Below, in pieces: positions 44,880 to 53,446 of a stretch of 64,000 nucleotides of DNA. The stretch is taken from the NCBI RefSeq assembly GCF_009617875.1, contig NZ_BLAV01000001.1, forward strand, positions 2,790,001 through 2,854,000, read 5' to 3'. Under the pieces are notes generated by a model. It worked only from the letters and a program-made list of their open reading frames with translations. It was not told the DNA's origin and did no database searches. The translations under genes and the position numbers were made by a program. The stretch is from Prolixibacter sp. NT017 (GTDB lineage: Bacteria > Bacteroidota > Bacteroidia > Bacteroidales > Prolixibacteraceae). Each line of letters begins with the position of its first letter. The stretch's first letter is position 1.

Positions 44880-45885
44880 CAAATGGATGGCTTCCCCGGT
44901 TATAGTTGTTTCTGTTGTTAGAAGAGTTTTAAGTGTTAGATGTTAAGAAAAGAAGATTCCAGAAGAAAGACATGAGACGAAAAACATTTCAGGTTTCAGG
45001 TTGCGCTTCGCGGTTACCGTGATTCCTATCGTTTCTGTGGTTACTGTTGTTTTCCTTTGGTTCATCCGGCTGCAGACAGGTAGGGCCACGATACATCGTG
45101 GCTGTGCAAAAAATGGGTTTCAGGTTACGCTCAAAGGTTCCTGTAACTGACATTGTTCCTGTCGTTACTGTGGTTCCGATTGTTACGGTTCGAGGAGAGG
45201 TATCCTCCTTGCGTTCTCAGCGAAAATCTTTGCGGCATCTGCGTGGAATTTTGGAAAGTTTTAGGTTACAGGTTGCGCTTCGCGGTAGCTGTTTCTGTCG
45301 TTGCTATTGTTGACGCAACATTTCCCGCAGGGATACATATTCATCACCTCCAATCAATTTTAGGGCTGGGCCTTACTCCCGTTCACCACCCTATGGGTTG
45401 AATATTACAAGGCTACTTCGCGGTACATCATTCATTGATGTCTTTGAGCACGTTGTGCTTTCCTCGTGTACATTGTGGTTCATGTTTTTTTACCACAAAG
45501 GCCACAATGGTTTTGCACGAGGACCACAAAGAGTCCTCATCGAAGCCGAACAACAGGAACCGCGGAGCGCAACCAACTGGCACCCCTTCATGTGCGGCGC
45601 AGAAACGGTTCCGTTTCAATCATTGCCGGCAGGTGCGCCTCTTGTTGATTACACTATTCCAACCCGGGGTGGCTCCTCGATATTCATCTCGGATTACCCC
45701 GGGCTATGGACTTTCAGGCCTTCAGCCTGACAAACAATTAAGAGTTCAAATGTCAAAGGTGGAAATTTCAATCCTGGTGATATCTTAACCTCGAAGCCTA
45801 ACTACAGAAACAATAGTGACCTCCATAACCACAGGAACCGCGGAGCGCAACCTGAAACCTGAAACCTATTGTTCATTTCTCATTG
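44880..45885. repeat. About 1 kb of composite repeats in both orientations
   Basis: 44900-45060: tracts with GTTTCTGTTGTT and TTTCAGGTTGCGCTTCGCGG; 45084-45103: palindrome GGCCACGATACATCGTGGCT; 45110-45310: more tracts; 45350-45410: CCCGTTCACCACCCTATGGG hairpin; 45425-45555: ACAAAG module; 45663-45735: GGGGTGGC...CCCCGGGCTATGG module; 45780-45870: reverse-complement tail AGGAACCGCGGAGCGCAACC. The ends are inverted relative to each other. No gene seen. Confidence 0.75.
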
Positions 45886-45900
45886 CACATTATCCATTAC

Positions 45901-46371
45901 CTACAGGTTCTCATCCAGGCAGTACACCAGGTACCACTTCTTCCCGATTAGTTCGAAGCGGCATTTGGAGCTGAAGCCGGTGTCGGGAATCCAGACGTGC
46001 TGGGTAAACTCCAGGGGTGTTTTGTGATAGGTCACCTTGTATTGGGTGGTGTCGATGTCGTAAATCTTCGTTTTCATGATGTGCCAGTTCTTCTTCGTCC
46101 ACTGTTCGGTGCCGTCCACATCCACCGACGCTCCGCCAATGGGAAACTTCAGGCGTGACATCTGAAACGTGCTGTCGTTGTGGAAGCGGTTGTAAAACTG
46201 GTCGAAATCCTCCACGGCTTTACTTTTGCTCTTCGTGGCGGTCTCCTCCGGGTTGGCTTTCGAGGCGTTCACGGCCTCTTTCTTCGTGTGACATCCCGGC
46301 AGGCTGAGCCACAGCAAGCCCACCAATATCAACAAGGTCACGGGGAGATGGTTAGCAATCTGTCTCTTCAT
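45901..46371 (-). CDS. DUF4348-like lipoprotein
   Basis: A 156-residue lipoprotein (LWLSLPGCHTKK). After a polar linker, FDQFYNRFHNDSTFQMSRLKFPIGG and EQWTKKNWHIMKTKIYD match my recollection of DUF4348, a beta-rich, NTF2-like domain of Bacteroidota. The function is unknown. It is a single gene next to a large repeat block. Confidence 0.7.
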   Translation of the reverse strand: MKRQIANHLPVTLLILVGLLWLSLPGCHTKKEAVNASKANPEETATKSKSKAVEDFDQFYNRFHNDSTFQMSRLKFPIGGASVDVDGTEQWTKKNWHIMKTKIYDIDTTQYKVTYHKTPLEFTQHVWIPDTGFSSKCRFELIGKKWYLVYCLDENL

Positions 46372-46509
46372 GCAGTAAGGTTTTTTGTTGGTCTGTTAAA
46401 CGTTACGGTATTTGTTTTACATAGTTACAAAAATTTGGGCAGACTGAAAGCAATCATCTCTAATTCAATATTCAATGAACAATAAAAAACAGCGGCTGTC
46501 ATCTGCCAC

Positions 46510-46540
46510 AAAAAAAGGACAGACCTTGCGCCCTGTCCTT
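46510..46540 (-). terminator. Intrinsic terminator of the NTF2-like gene
   Basis: On the minus strand AAGGACAG, a ten-base loop, CTGTCCTT and then a run of Ts. It lies 21 bases beyond the stop at 46562. Confidence 0.85.
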
Positions 46541-46561
46541 CCATCCCGGTACACCGCGGAG

Positions 46562-47014
46562 TTATTTATTCGCAAACGGCTGCACAGGCGACCAATGCGT
46601 CTGGATAATTTTCCAGTTCCCGTCATCTTCGAGCCGGTATACTTCGGTACAATTCCATCGCGAGGCCTTTTCGCCCTGATACGACACCAGGTTAAAGGTT
46701 AGCACGGCCATTTTTTCCGTCGATTGCACCAGCGGATGAAGCATCTCGTACCGGTCGACGTGTATTTGTCCCTTTACCGGTTCGTAATACTTCGTGAGGG
46801 CTTCAATTCCGTTCAGCCGTTGCGGGAGTGACGGATCGAAATACACCACATCGCTTGCCGACAGAGATAAGTAACCACTCGGATCGCCGTTGTTCCACTT
46901 TTCCAGCGCGGCTTTTTCCAAAGCGATAATTTTAGCCGGCACGCTATCGGCTGCATGTGCATAGGAACTGGTAACTAACATGATCAAAAGAAAGATTAGT
47001 GTTTGTTTTTTCAT
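46562..47014 (-). CDS. Exported NTF2/SnoaL-like protein
   Basis: A 150-residue protein with signal peptide MKKQTLIFLLIMLVTSSYAHA. The mature domain has the fold's hallmarks: ALEKAALEKWNNGDPSGYLSL, DVVYFDP, GIEALTKYYEPVKG and the C-terminal TEVYRLEDDGNWKIIQTHWS. It resembles DUF4440/SnoaL3 proteins, which often appear in stress or catabolic settings. It is followed by a good terminator and preceded by the AraC regulator gene on the same strand. Confidence 0.82.
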   Translation of the reverse strand: MKKQTLIFLLIMLVTSSYAHAADSVPAKIIALEKAALEKWNNGDPSGYLSLSASDVVYFDPSLPQRLNGIEALTKYYEPVKGQIHVDRYEMLHPLVQSTEKMAVLTFNLVSYQGEKASRWNCTEVYRLEDDGNWKIIQTHWSPVQPFANK

Positions 47015-47089
47015 GAGAAATCGTTTTTGAATAGTTCAAAGGTAATGGGAGTCTGAACTGTTTCCCAAGAACAAACAAAGGGCAAAATG

Positions 47090-47956
47090 TCACTTTTCGC
47101 GGATTTCTTTCCTCCGGAAACGGAGGGGTGTCGTATCGGTGCTTTTGCTAAATGCCCGGACGAAATAGTTCGTACTCGCGTAGTTTAGGTGAGCGGCAAT
47201 TTCATCGATGGTCATGGAAGTATACATTAGCAGTCGCTTTGCTTCCAGCATGGTCCGGTGCAATATGTGCTGCTTGGCGCTGACGCCCGTATGCTTCTTC
47301 ACCAAATCGTTGAGATGCCCCGGCGTGATGTGCAATTGCCCGGCATAGTAATCGACCGAGCGGCTATCGGGGTAATGGATATTCACCAGTTGGATAAACT
47401 CATCGACGTACCGGTTACCCTGTTTGGGGGCCAACAACGGGTGTTGCGCCAGGCAAATCCGGTTCAGTAACATGAGCGCCTGGTACAGCAACGCCCGGAG
47501 GATATGCTGACCACCCGTCTGGTAATTATCCATCTCCTTTCGGATGCTCTCCATGAGTTGTATGAGTTGCCCGAATTCGGCGGAGGCCGGCTCCAACGCC
47601 ACAGAAGCTCCATTGCTATTGAAACACGAGAGCTTTTTCACAAACTGCGAATCGTTGAAGAACGCGCAAAGAAACTCTTCTTCAAAAATCAAAGCGTAGC
47701 CTTTCGGGATGTGGTCATATTGCCAGCTGCGCACTTGTCCCGGGGCCGAAAAGAAAATGCGGCCGCGTTCAACCGGTTGTGTATTGTCGTCGATGCTGAA
47801 TGTTCCCTCGCCGTCCAGGATAAGTGTCACATCATAGTAGTCGAGGCGATGGGTCGGATCCTCCAAAAGATACGGCTCCAGACTTTCCAGCCGGATCAGG
47901 TCGATGAGTAACTCTTCGCCATACTTGGTCTTATGGAAATGGTATTGTTTCATCAT
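47090..47956 (-). CDS. AraC-family transcriptional regulator
   Basis: A 288-residue regulator. The N-terminal cupin-like ligand domain (about 20-130: DVTLILDGEGTFSIDD, GRIFFSAPGQVRSW) is followed by two helix-turn-helix motifs (about 190-285): SVDYYAGQLHITPGHLNDLVKK and MTIDEIAAHLNYASTNYFVRAFSK (each split at the turn). It would bind an effector and control nearby catabolic or stress genes, perhaps the NTF2-like gene 76 bases downstream. Confidence 0.9.
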   Translation of the reverse strand: MMKQYHFHKTKYGEELLIDLIRLESLEPYLLEDPTHRLDYYDVTLILDGEGTFSIDDNTQPVERGRIFFSAPGQVRSWQYDHIPKGYALIFEEEFLCAFFNDSQFVKKLSCFNSNGASVALEPASAEFGQLIQLMESIRKEMDNYQTGGQHILRALLYQALMLLNRICLAQHPLLAPKQGNRYVDEFIQLVNIHYPDSRSVDYYAGQLHITPGHLNDLVKKHTGVSAKQHILHRTMLEAKRLLMYTSMTIDEIAAHLNYASTNYFVRAFSKSTDTTPLRFRRKEIREK

Positions 47957-47988
47957 TTCATTTGCCTCACATTCAGCATCCGAAAATT

Positions 47989-48020
47989 AAAAAAGGGTCA
48001 GGAAATGTCCTAACCCTTTT
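47989..48020 (-). terminator. Terminator of the Bax-inhibitor-1 gene
   Basis: AAAAGGGTCAGGA, AATG loop, TCCTAACCCTTTT: a near-perfect stem flanked by A-run and T-run, so it could work in both directions. It lies 21 bases beyond the stop at 48041 and just upstream of the AraC gene. Confidence 0.85.
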
Positions 48021-48040
48021 ACCGAATATCTGAATATCCT

Positions 48041-48739
48041 TTATCTTCTTCTTCCAAACAACCGCAGCAGGAGCAGGAACAGGTTGATGAAATCGAGGTA
48101 CAGGATGAGGGCCCCGACAATGGCTTCCTTCTTGTCCTCTTCGGTTCCTTCGTTCCCGATAACGTTCATCTTTTTTATCTTCTGCGTATCATAAGCCGTC
48201 AGCCCCACGAAAATCAGCACGCCGGCGTAGGTCGTAAACCAGTACAGGGCCGGACTATGAAAAAACATGTTGACCACCGAGGCAATGATGACCCCGATGA
48301 GCCCCATGAACAACAGGCTGCCCCAGCGGGTCAAATCGCTTTTGGTGAAGTACCCGTAGGCACTCATCGCCGCGAAGGTGCCAGCCGTGATGAAAAATGT
48401 CGATGCGATGGAACCAGCCGTGTACAACAGGAAAATCACCGAAAAGGTCAGTCCGTTTAACACGGAATAGAGCACAAACACCAGCGTGGCAGTTTGCGCC
48501 GACATCTTCTGAATCCATCCCACCAGGTAACCGACCATCAGGAACTCGCCGATAATCAATCCGAAGAACAACATCCGGTTCTGAACAATCATCCGCACGA
48601 TATCCACATGCATGGCTGTCCACATGGCGACGCCCCCGGTAACCAGCAGCGCAAACGACATCCAGCTGTATACTTTCACGAAGAACCGCTGCGTTTCGGC
48701 CAACGCCTCCTCCCTCGAAATTCCAATGTAATTGTCCAT
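48041..48739 (-). CDS. Bax inhibitor-1/YccA-family membrane protein
   Basis: A 232-residue protein with seven transmembrane helices. Family motifs are visible as FFVKVYSWMSFALLVTGGVA, GLTFSVIFL, FAAMSAYGYFTKSDLTRWGS and LTAYDTQKIKK, and the C-terminal acidic helix DFINLFLLLLRLFG. Members form pH-sensitive calcium leak channels or interact with FtsH. It is monocistronic with a strong terminator. Confidence 0.92.
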   Translation of the reverse strand: MDNYIGISREEALAETQRFFVKVYSWMSFALLVTGGVAMWTAMHVDIVRMIVQNRMLFFGLIIGEFLMVGYLVGWIQKMSAQTATLVFVLYSVLNGLTFSVIFLLYTAGSIASTFFITAGTFAAMSAYGYFTKSDLTRWGSLLFMGLIGVIIASVVNMFFHSPALYWFTTYAGVLIFVGLTAYDTQKIKKMNVIGNEGTEEDKKEAIVGALILYLDFINLFLLLLRLFGRRR

Positions 48740-48807
48740 TCGTATTCTATTTGGTTAAATAAATTACAATTCAGACGCCTAAAATATAAAATGCCCAGGG
48801 AAAACAT

Positions 48808-48851
48808 ACCTCAAGCTCCCCGGTTTTGGCAAACCGTACAAAGTTTGAGGT
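48808..48851. other. Structured hairpin between the phospholipase D-like and Bax-inhibitor genes
   Basis: Outer stem ACCTCAA with TTTGAGGT and inner stem CGGTTT, TGGC loop, AAACCG. It sits 34 bases beyond the stop of the phospholipase D-like gene (minus strand) and could end its transcript, though no long T-run follows. Confidence 0.4.
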
Positions 48852-48885
48852 GTTCTTCGCGTGTCATGACATGTTAAACTAAGCG

Positions 48886-49596
48886 TTACTTTTCATATTT
48901 TTTATAGCAATCATAGCATACGGGCTTCGCCATTGTTGATTCTCCAAACTCTCCACAACTATGACAAACGTTTTCTTCATAGTCAGGATTCTCAAACTGT
49001 GCCCAAACTGCATAGCAGTCCCAACAATATGGCTTTTCTATGTCATAGGGAATTCTTGCTTCACATCGAATACAATACCCACGCTTAGGTCTTTTATCAT
49101 CCTTTGAGCTAGATTCTGTTTTTTGCTTGCTAGTATCTTTTTTTAGTTGCCTTTTGGTTTTAGCAAGTTGAATTGGCTCGGAAGATTGAATAATTGACAA
49201 TGTTTCATTCCATGCTTTTTCATAGAGGTTCAAGTCATTTTGTTTTGTAATATGTACTCCCATTTCTCTATTATTCTTTTCAGAAAATTCATACATATTC
49301 ATGGAAGTGATTACCATGTCAGTTTCGTTGAAATAACATTTAGCATGCAAATTCTGAAAGTAATATAGCTCTATATTATCGAGTTCTGCAAGGGAATTAC
49401 GTTCGTTTGGTTTCAAATCATCCTTACCATAAATGATTTTAATATTCACATTCTTATTCGAAGCATCTTTCAATCTTTCATAAAATGTTTTCGATAATTG
49501 TAAATAGGGGGATACTAACGTCAGCTCGTTCTTTGCCTCCATAATGATAGTCTCTATCCGATATGATATCCCATTTGTTGTTAAAAAATCAGCCAT
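48886..49596 (-). CDS. Phospholipase D-like protein with C-terminal zinc ribbons
   Basis: A 236-residue AT-rich gene. The N-terminal 130 residues form one PLD-like (HKD) domain: LVSPYLQL, then HAK (His84, Lys86) in LHAKCYF and ITSMNM (Ser98, Asn100). The spacing to the acidic residue differs from the usual HxKxxxxD. The C-terminus has four CxxC pairs (residues 175-230), two zinc ribbons. A single HKD implies a dimer, as in Nuc-type nucleases. It looks acquired and may act on DNA or RNA; lipase action is less likely. Confidence 0.78.
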   Translation of the reverse strand: MADFLTTNGISYRIETIIMEAKNELTLVSPYLQLSKTFYERLKDASNKNVNIKIIYGKDDLKPNERNSLAELDNIELYYFQNLHAKCYFNETDMVITSMNMYEFSEKNNREMGVHITKQNDLNLYEKAWNETLSIIQSSEPIQLAKTKRQLKKDTSKQKTESSSKDDKRPKRGYCIRCEARIPYDIEKPYCWDCYAVWAQFENPDYEENVCHSCGEFGESTMAKPVCYDCYKKYEK

Positions 49597-50260
49597 CTAC
49601 TGTTATTGATTTAATAATTCTATTATTATATGTGTTGTTAGTTAGCCGTTGTAATTCATGTTTACTTGTATAGCCATTTTTTCATAAATCCCATTCATGA
49701 CTCCAAAATAACGATCCTAGCCAAAATCTTATTGTTTACTACAATGTTTCAAAAAAACTCTAAATAGCCAATTTTCCGTTCACATACCAGATCCGACCGT
49801 TCACGGAAGAAATCGGTACGTTCACGGAAGAAATCGAACTATTGAGAATGGATATAAATTGACAAAAGATGTTAGATGAGAGACTCCAGACATGAGACTT
49901 TTCAGGTTGGGAGCGGTTTCTGTTGTTGGAAGAGTTTTAAGTTTTAGGTGTTAAGTGTTAAGAAAAGAGGCAAAGACAGAGTTGCGATTGAGTAGGGTCA
50001 GGACCTGTCCTGACCGTCGATATCGTTCCCAATAACCGTCGCCATAAAGACTGAAAGGCTGATATGATTTTTACCCGGGATGTTTATCGAAGGCCGCCCG
50101 CGACGGTAGTCGGGACAGGCCCGGGTTAGTTTGACCTTGATAACCAGAGGTGCACAGGCCGACAATCAGCCAAGAACGTCCGTTGCTGCGTTTCCAGGGA
50201 TGTCATCCTTAAAGCCACTGATGAAGTTTTTGCCGGCGATGCCGTTAACAAATGCTTAAG
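49597..50260. repeat. Gene-free stretch with repeat fragments
   Basis: 49784-49900 repeats GTTCACGGAAGAAATCG twice, then TTGAGAATGGATATAAATT and GACTCCAGACATGAGA, matching 33670-33785. From 49905 to 49970 are CAGGTT and GTTTCTGTTGTTGG tracts. From 50000 to 50260 I see nothing recognisable. Confidence 0.55.
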
Positions 50261-50263
50261 CCT

Positions 50264-50555
50264 CCACTTTTTGCCAGCGGAGCAATTAGCAAATGATTAA
50301 CACCCACTTTTCGTCAGGGAAGCCGTTCGACAATTCGAAAACGCTCACTTTTCGTCAGGGACGCCATTCGACAACTCGAAAAGCTCTCTTTTGGCCGGGG
50401 GAAGCAATTCGAGTACTCGAAAACGTCCACTTTTTGGTCGGGGAAGCAATTCGAATAATCGAAAACGCTCACTTTTTGTCCGGGGAAGCAATTCGACAAT
50501 TCGAAAGGCCTCACTTTTTGCCAGGGACGTCGTTCGACAATTCGAAAGGCTTCCT
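50264..50555. repeat. Tandem array of 40-42-base units with TTCGA...TCGAA cores
   Basis: Units begin with CACTTTTTG at 50305, 50346, 50386, 50428, 50470 and 50512, with a degenerate unit from about 50264. Each has a GTC(A/C)GGGGAAGC-like part, then TTCGACAATTCGAA or a variant (one, TTCGAGTACTCGAA, is a perfect palindrome), then a short variable link. Frames stay open in several directions because units are near multiples of three; this is not evidence of a gene. Confidence 0.85.
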
Positions 50556-50619
50556 CTGGAGTTAGCAAGCTTTGGGAGAATTCCCAAGACGTCACTTACA
50601 TATTTGTGTTAAGTTTTAA

Positions 50620-51144
50620 GTTTTAAGACCAAAGTTTCAGGTTGCAAATGTTTCTGTGGTTTTTGTTGTTGATGTTATTTCTATTGCTGGGCTGCGCCGT
50701 TGCCGTAGGGCCACGATATATCGTGGCCGTGCGTACCCATTATCAGGTTGGGCTTCGATGAAGGGGTTCTTCGTGCCCGTTGTGTAAACCTTAGTGTCCT
50801 TCGTGGTGAAAAATTAAACCACAATGAACACAAAGCAAGCACAAGGTCCACAAAGATATCGATGAATGAATGGCGGTCAATCGACGGTTTAAGGAACGTT
50901 CTGTTCGGCGCAGGAACGTTTCCTTTCCAATCCTGTTCCGAACGTGCGCCTCCTTCCTATGCGGAGCATTCGATCCCGGGGCGGCATCGTACCTCCTTGC
51001 CCCGGGCTATGGGCTTTCAGGCCTTCAGCCTGACGAACAACAGCAACCTTGCAGCACAACCTGAAACTTGAAACCTGAAATATCTTAACTATATCGTCTC
51101 ATGTCTGGAGTCTAATGTCTTCTTCGAACAACAGTAACCATAGT
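50620..51144. repeat. Composite repeat, first divergent copy of the 467-base unit
   Basis: Order: GTTTCAGGTTGC tracts, perfect palindrome GGCCACGATATATCGTGGCC at 50709-50728, GGCTTCGATGAAGG, ACAAAG hairpin module (50770-50860), GGCGGTCAATCGACGG, and the GGGGCGGC...CCCCGGGCTATGG module (50977-51030) ending in AACAACAGCAACC and the inverted CACAACCTGAAAC tail. Confidence 0.8.
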
Positions 51145-52070
51145 AACCTTCATAACCACAGTAACCACAAAAGCACAACCTGAAACCATATAGTTTACTC
51201 TTGATGCCTGGTCACGATATATCGTGGCCGTGCGTACCCCTTATCAGGTTCGGCTTCGATGAAGGGCTTCTTCGTGTCCGTTGTGTAAAACTTAGTGTCC
51301 TTCGTGGTGAAAAATTAAACCACAATGAACGCAAAGCAAGCACAAGGTCCACAAAGATATCGATGAATGAATGGCGGTCAATCGACGGTTTAAGGAACGT
51401 TCTGTTCAACGCCGGCATGTGCGGCGCAGGAACGTTTCCTTTCCAATCCTGTTTCGAATGTGCGCCTTCTTCCTATGCGGGCATTCGATCCCGGGGCGGC
51501 GTCATACCTCCTTGCCCCGGGCTATGGGCTTTCAGGCCTTCAGCCTGACGAACAGTTAAGAGGTCAAAAGTCAAAGGTGGAAATATCTTAACCTCGAAGC
51601 CGAACAACAGTAACCTTCATAACCACAGTAACCACAAAAGCACAACCTGAAACCATATAGTTTACTCTTGATGCCTGGTCACGATATATCGTGGCCGTGC
51701 GTACCCCTTATCAGGTTCGGCTTCGATGAAGGGCTTCTTCGTGTCCGTTGTGTAAAACTTAGTGTCCTTCGTGGTGAAAAATTAAACCACAATGAACGCA
51801 AAGCAAGCACAAGGTCCACAAAGATATCGATGAATGAATGGCGGTCAATCTACGGGTTAAGGGACGTTCTGTTCAACGCCGGCATGTGCGGCGCAGGAGC
51901 GTTTCCATTCCAATCCTGTTTCGAACGTGCGCCTCCTGCCTATGCGGGGCATTCGATCCCGGGGCGGCGTCGTACCTCCTTGCCCCGGGCTATGGGCTTT
52001 CAGGCCTTCAGCCTGACGAACAACAGCAACCTTGCAGCACAACCTGAAACGTGAAACCTGAAACACCGTT
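51145..52070. repeat. Direct tandem duplication, period 467 bases
   Basis: The segment beginning CTTCATAACCACAGTAACCA near 51145 recurs near 51612, with nearly identical sequence (palindrome at 51210-51229 and 51677-51696, AC-AAAG module, GGCGGCGT module). A few substitutions and one or two short indels separate the copies. The duplication looks recent. Confidence 0.85.
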
Positions 52071-52215
52071 TCCGTTGCGGGACTCATTTTTGTCTGTCAA
52101 AAGTACAATATGTCCCTGTTTTTTGGGTGAAATGATTTATCTTCATGGCGCGTTTGACCGCCGCTGGCGACAGCGCATCTTAGTCATCCTAATTAAAACA
52201 CCACAAGCTTTCAAC

Positions 52216-53364
52216 ATGAATTCAACTAACAAACACCTATCCACTTTTTCGGATTCCAAAAGCCACTATGAGATTCTCGACGGGCTGCGCGGCGTGGCCG
52301 CGGTGATGGTGGTCATCTTCCACTTCTTCGAAACCTTTAGCGGAGGTAACCACCTGAAGCAAATCATGAACCACGGCTACCTGGCGGTGGACTTTTTCTT
52401 TGTCCTCTCGGGATTTGTGATTGGCTATGCCTACGACGACCGTTGGGGCAAAATGACGTTAAAAGACTTTTTCAAGCGACGCCTGATCCGACTTCACCCG
52501 ATGATTGTTATGGGAATGATTATCGGCGCCATCGGGTTTTATTTCAGCGCATCGCCCATCCTTTTCCCGGGGATTGCAAGTGTTCCCGTATGGAAGTTAC
52601 TGCTGGTAATGTTCATCGGGTTTACCCTGCTGCCCGTACCGCCGTCACTCGAAATCAGGGGTTGGGGCGAGATGCATCCGCTGGATGGCCCGGCCTGGTC
52701 GCTCTTTTTCGAATACGTCGCAAACATTCTGTACGCACTGTTCATCCGGAAATTCTCGAAGAAAGCGCTGGCTGTGCTGGTATTTCTGGCCGGCGCTGCG
52801 CTGATACACCTGGCAGTTACCAGTCCCAACGGCGACGTGATTGGCGGCTGGTCGGTTAATCCGGAACAATTGCGCGTAGGTTTGACCCGTTTGATGTACC
52901 CGTTCTTTGCCGGACTGTTGTTGTCGCGCATCGCCCAACCGGGACGCATCAAATACGCGTTTCTGTGGGCCAGTCTGCTGGTTATCGTCGCCCTCTCGTT
53001 TCCGCGTGTGGGCGGAAGCGAGCACCTGTGGATGAACGGCCTGTACGATTCGCTGACCATCATCTTCGTTTTCCCGCTGATTGTGTACATCGGCGCCAGC
53101 GGTAAAGTGACCGGGAAATTTGCGACGAAAATCACGCGTTTCCTGGGCGACCTTTCGTACCCGCTATACATTACGCACTATCCGCTGATTTATATCTTTA
53201 CCGCCTGGGTAGTCGACAACCAGGTACCCATGTCAAAAGCCTGGCCAGTGGGCGTGCTGATGATTGTTTCGGCTATTGCCATCGCCTATGGTGCGTTGAA
53301 ACTGTACGACGTGCCGGTACGCAACTGGCTGGCCAAACGGTTTATGCACAAGACGGTGAAATAA
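52216..53364 (+). CDS. Acyltransferase 3 family membrane protein
   Basis: A 382-residue protein with about ten transmembrane helices that O-acylates exported glycans or other molecules. Signature: ILDGLRGVAAVMVVIFHFFE (with the catalytic His), then VDFFFVLSGFVIGYAYDDRW and FFKRRLIRLHPM. The ATG at 52216 (MNSTNKHLSTF) is chosen; the 55 residues upstream come from the repeat region. Its stop is followed by a GAGACG palindrome. Confidence 0.9.
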   Translation: MNSTNKHLSTFSDSKSHYEILDGLRGVAAVMVVIFHFFETFSGGNHLKQIMNHGYLAVDFFFVLSGFVIGYAYDDRWGKMTLKDFFKRRLIRLHPMIVMGMIIGAIGFYFSASPILFPGIASVPVWKLLLVMFIGFTLLPVPPSLEIRGWGEMHPLDGPAWSLFFEYVANILYALFIRKFSKKALAVLVFLAGAALIHLAVTSPNGDVIGGWSVNPEQLRVGLTRLMYPFFAGLLLSRIAQPGRIKYAFLWASLLVIVALSFPRVGGSEHLWMNGLYDSLTIIFVFPLIVYIGASGKVTGKFATKITRFLGDLSYPLYITHYPLIYIFTAWVVDNQVPMSKAWPVGVLMIVSAIAIAYGALKLYDVPVRNWLAKRFMHKTVK

Positions 53365-53374
53365 ACATATTATT

Positions 53375-53398
53375 AGAGACGCGCTGTAGCGCGTCTCT
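53375..53398. repeat. GAGACG-family palindrome after the acyltransferase gene
   Basis: AGAGACGCGC, TGTA loop, GCGCGTCTCT: perfect ten-base arms, ten bases beyond the acyltransferase stop. Confidence 0.75.
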
Positions 53399-53446
53399 AC
53401 CATTGGTGTGGATTATGTAATTGTTTATGAATCGGACACGGGCCGG

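Noticed and set aside
50264..50555. CRISPR array
   Set aside because: Spacing is regular but there are no spacers of 25-40 bases and no cas genes nearby.
50293..50595. Open frames of 70-93 codons on both strands across the tandem array
   Set aside because: They arise because units are close to multiples of three in length; several frames and both strands are open, so none is credible as a gene.
50748..52054. Frames of 107-128 codons with similar products in the duplicated repeats
   Set aside because: They follow the composite repeat sequence, shift with its indels and lack ribosome sites; such frames are commonly misannotated as hypothetical proteins.
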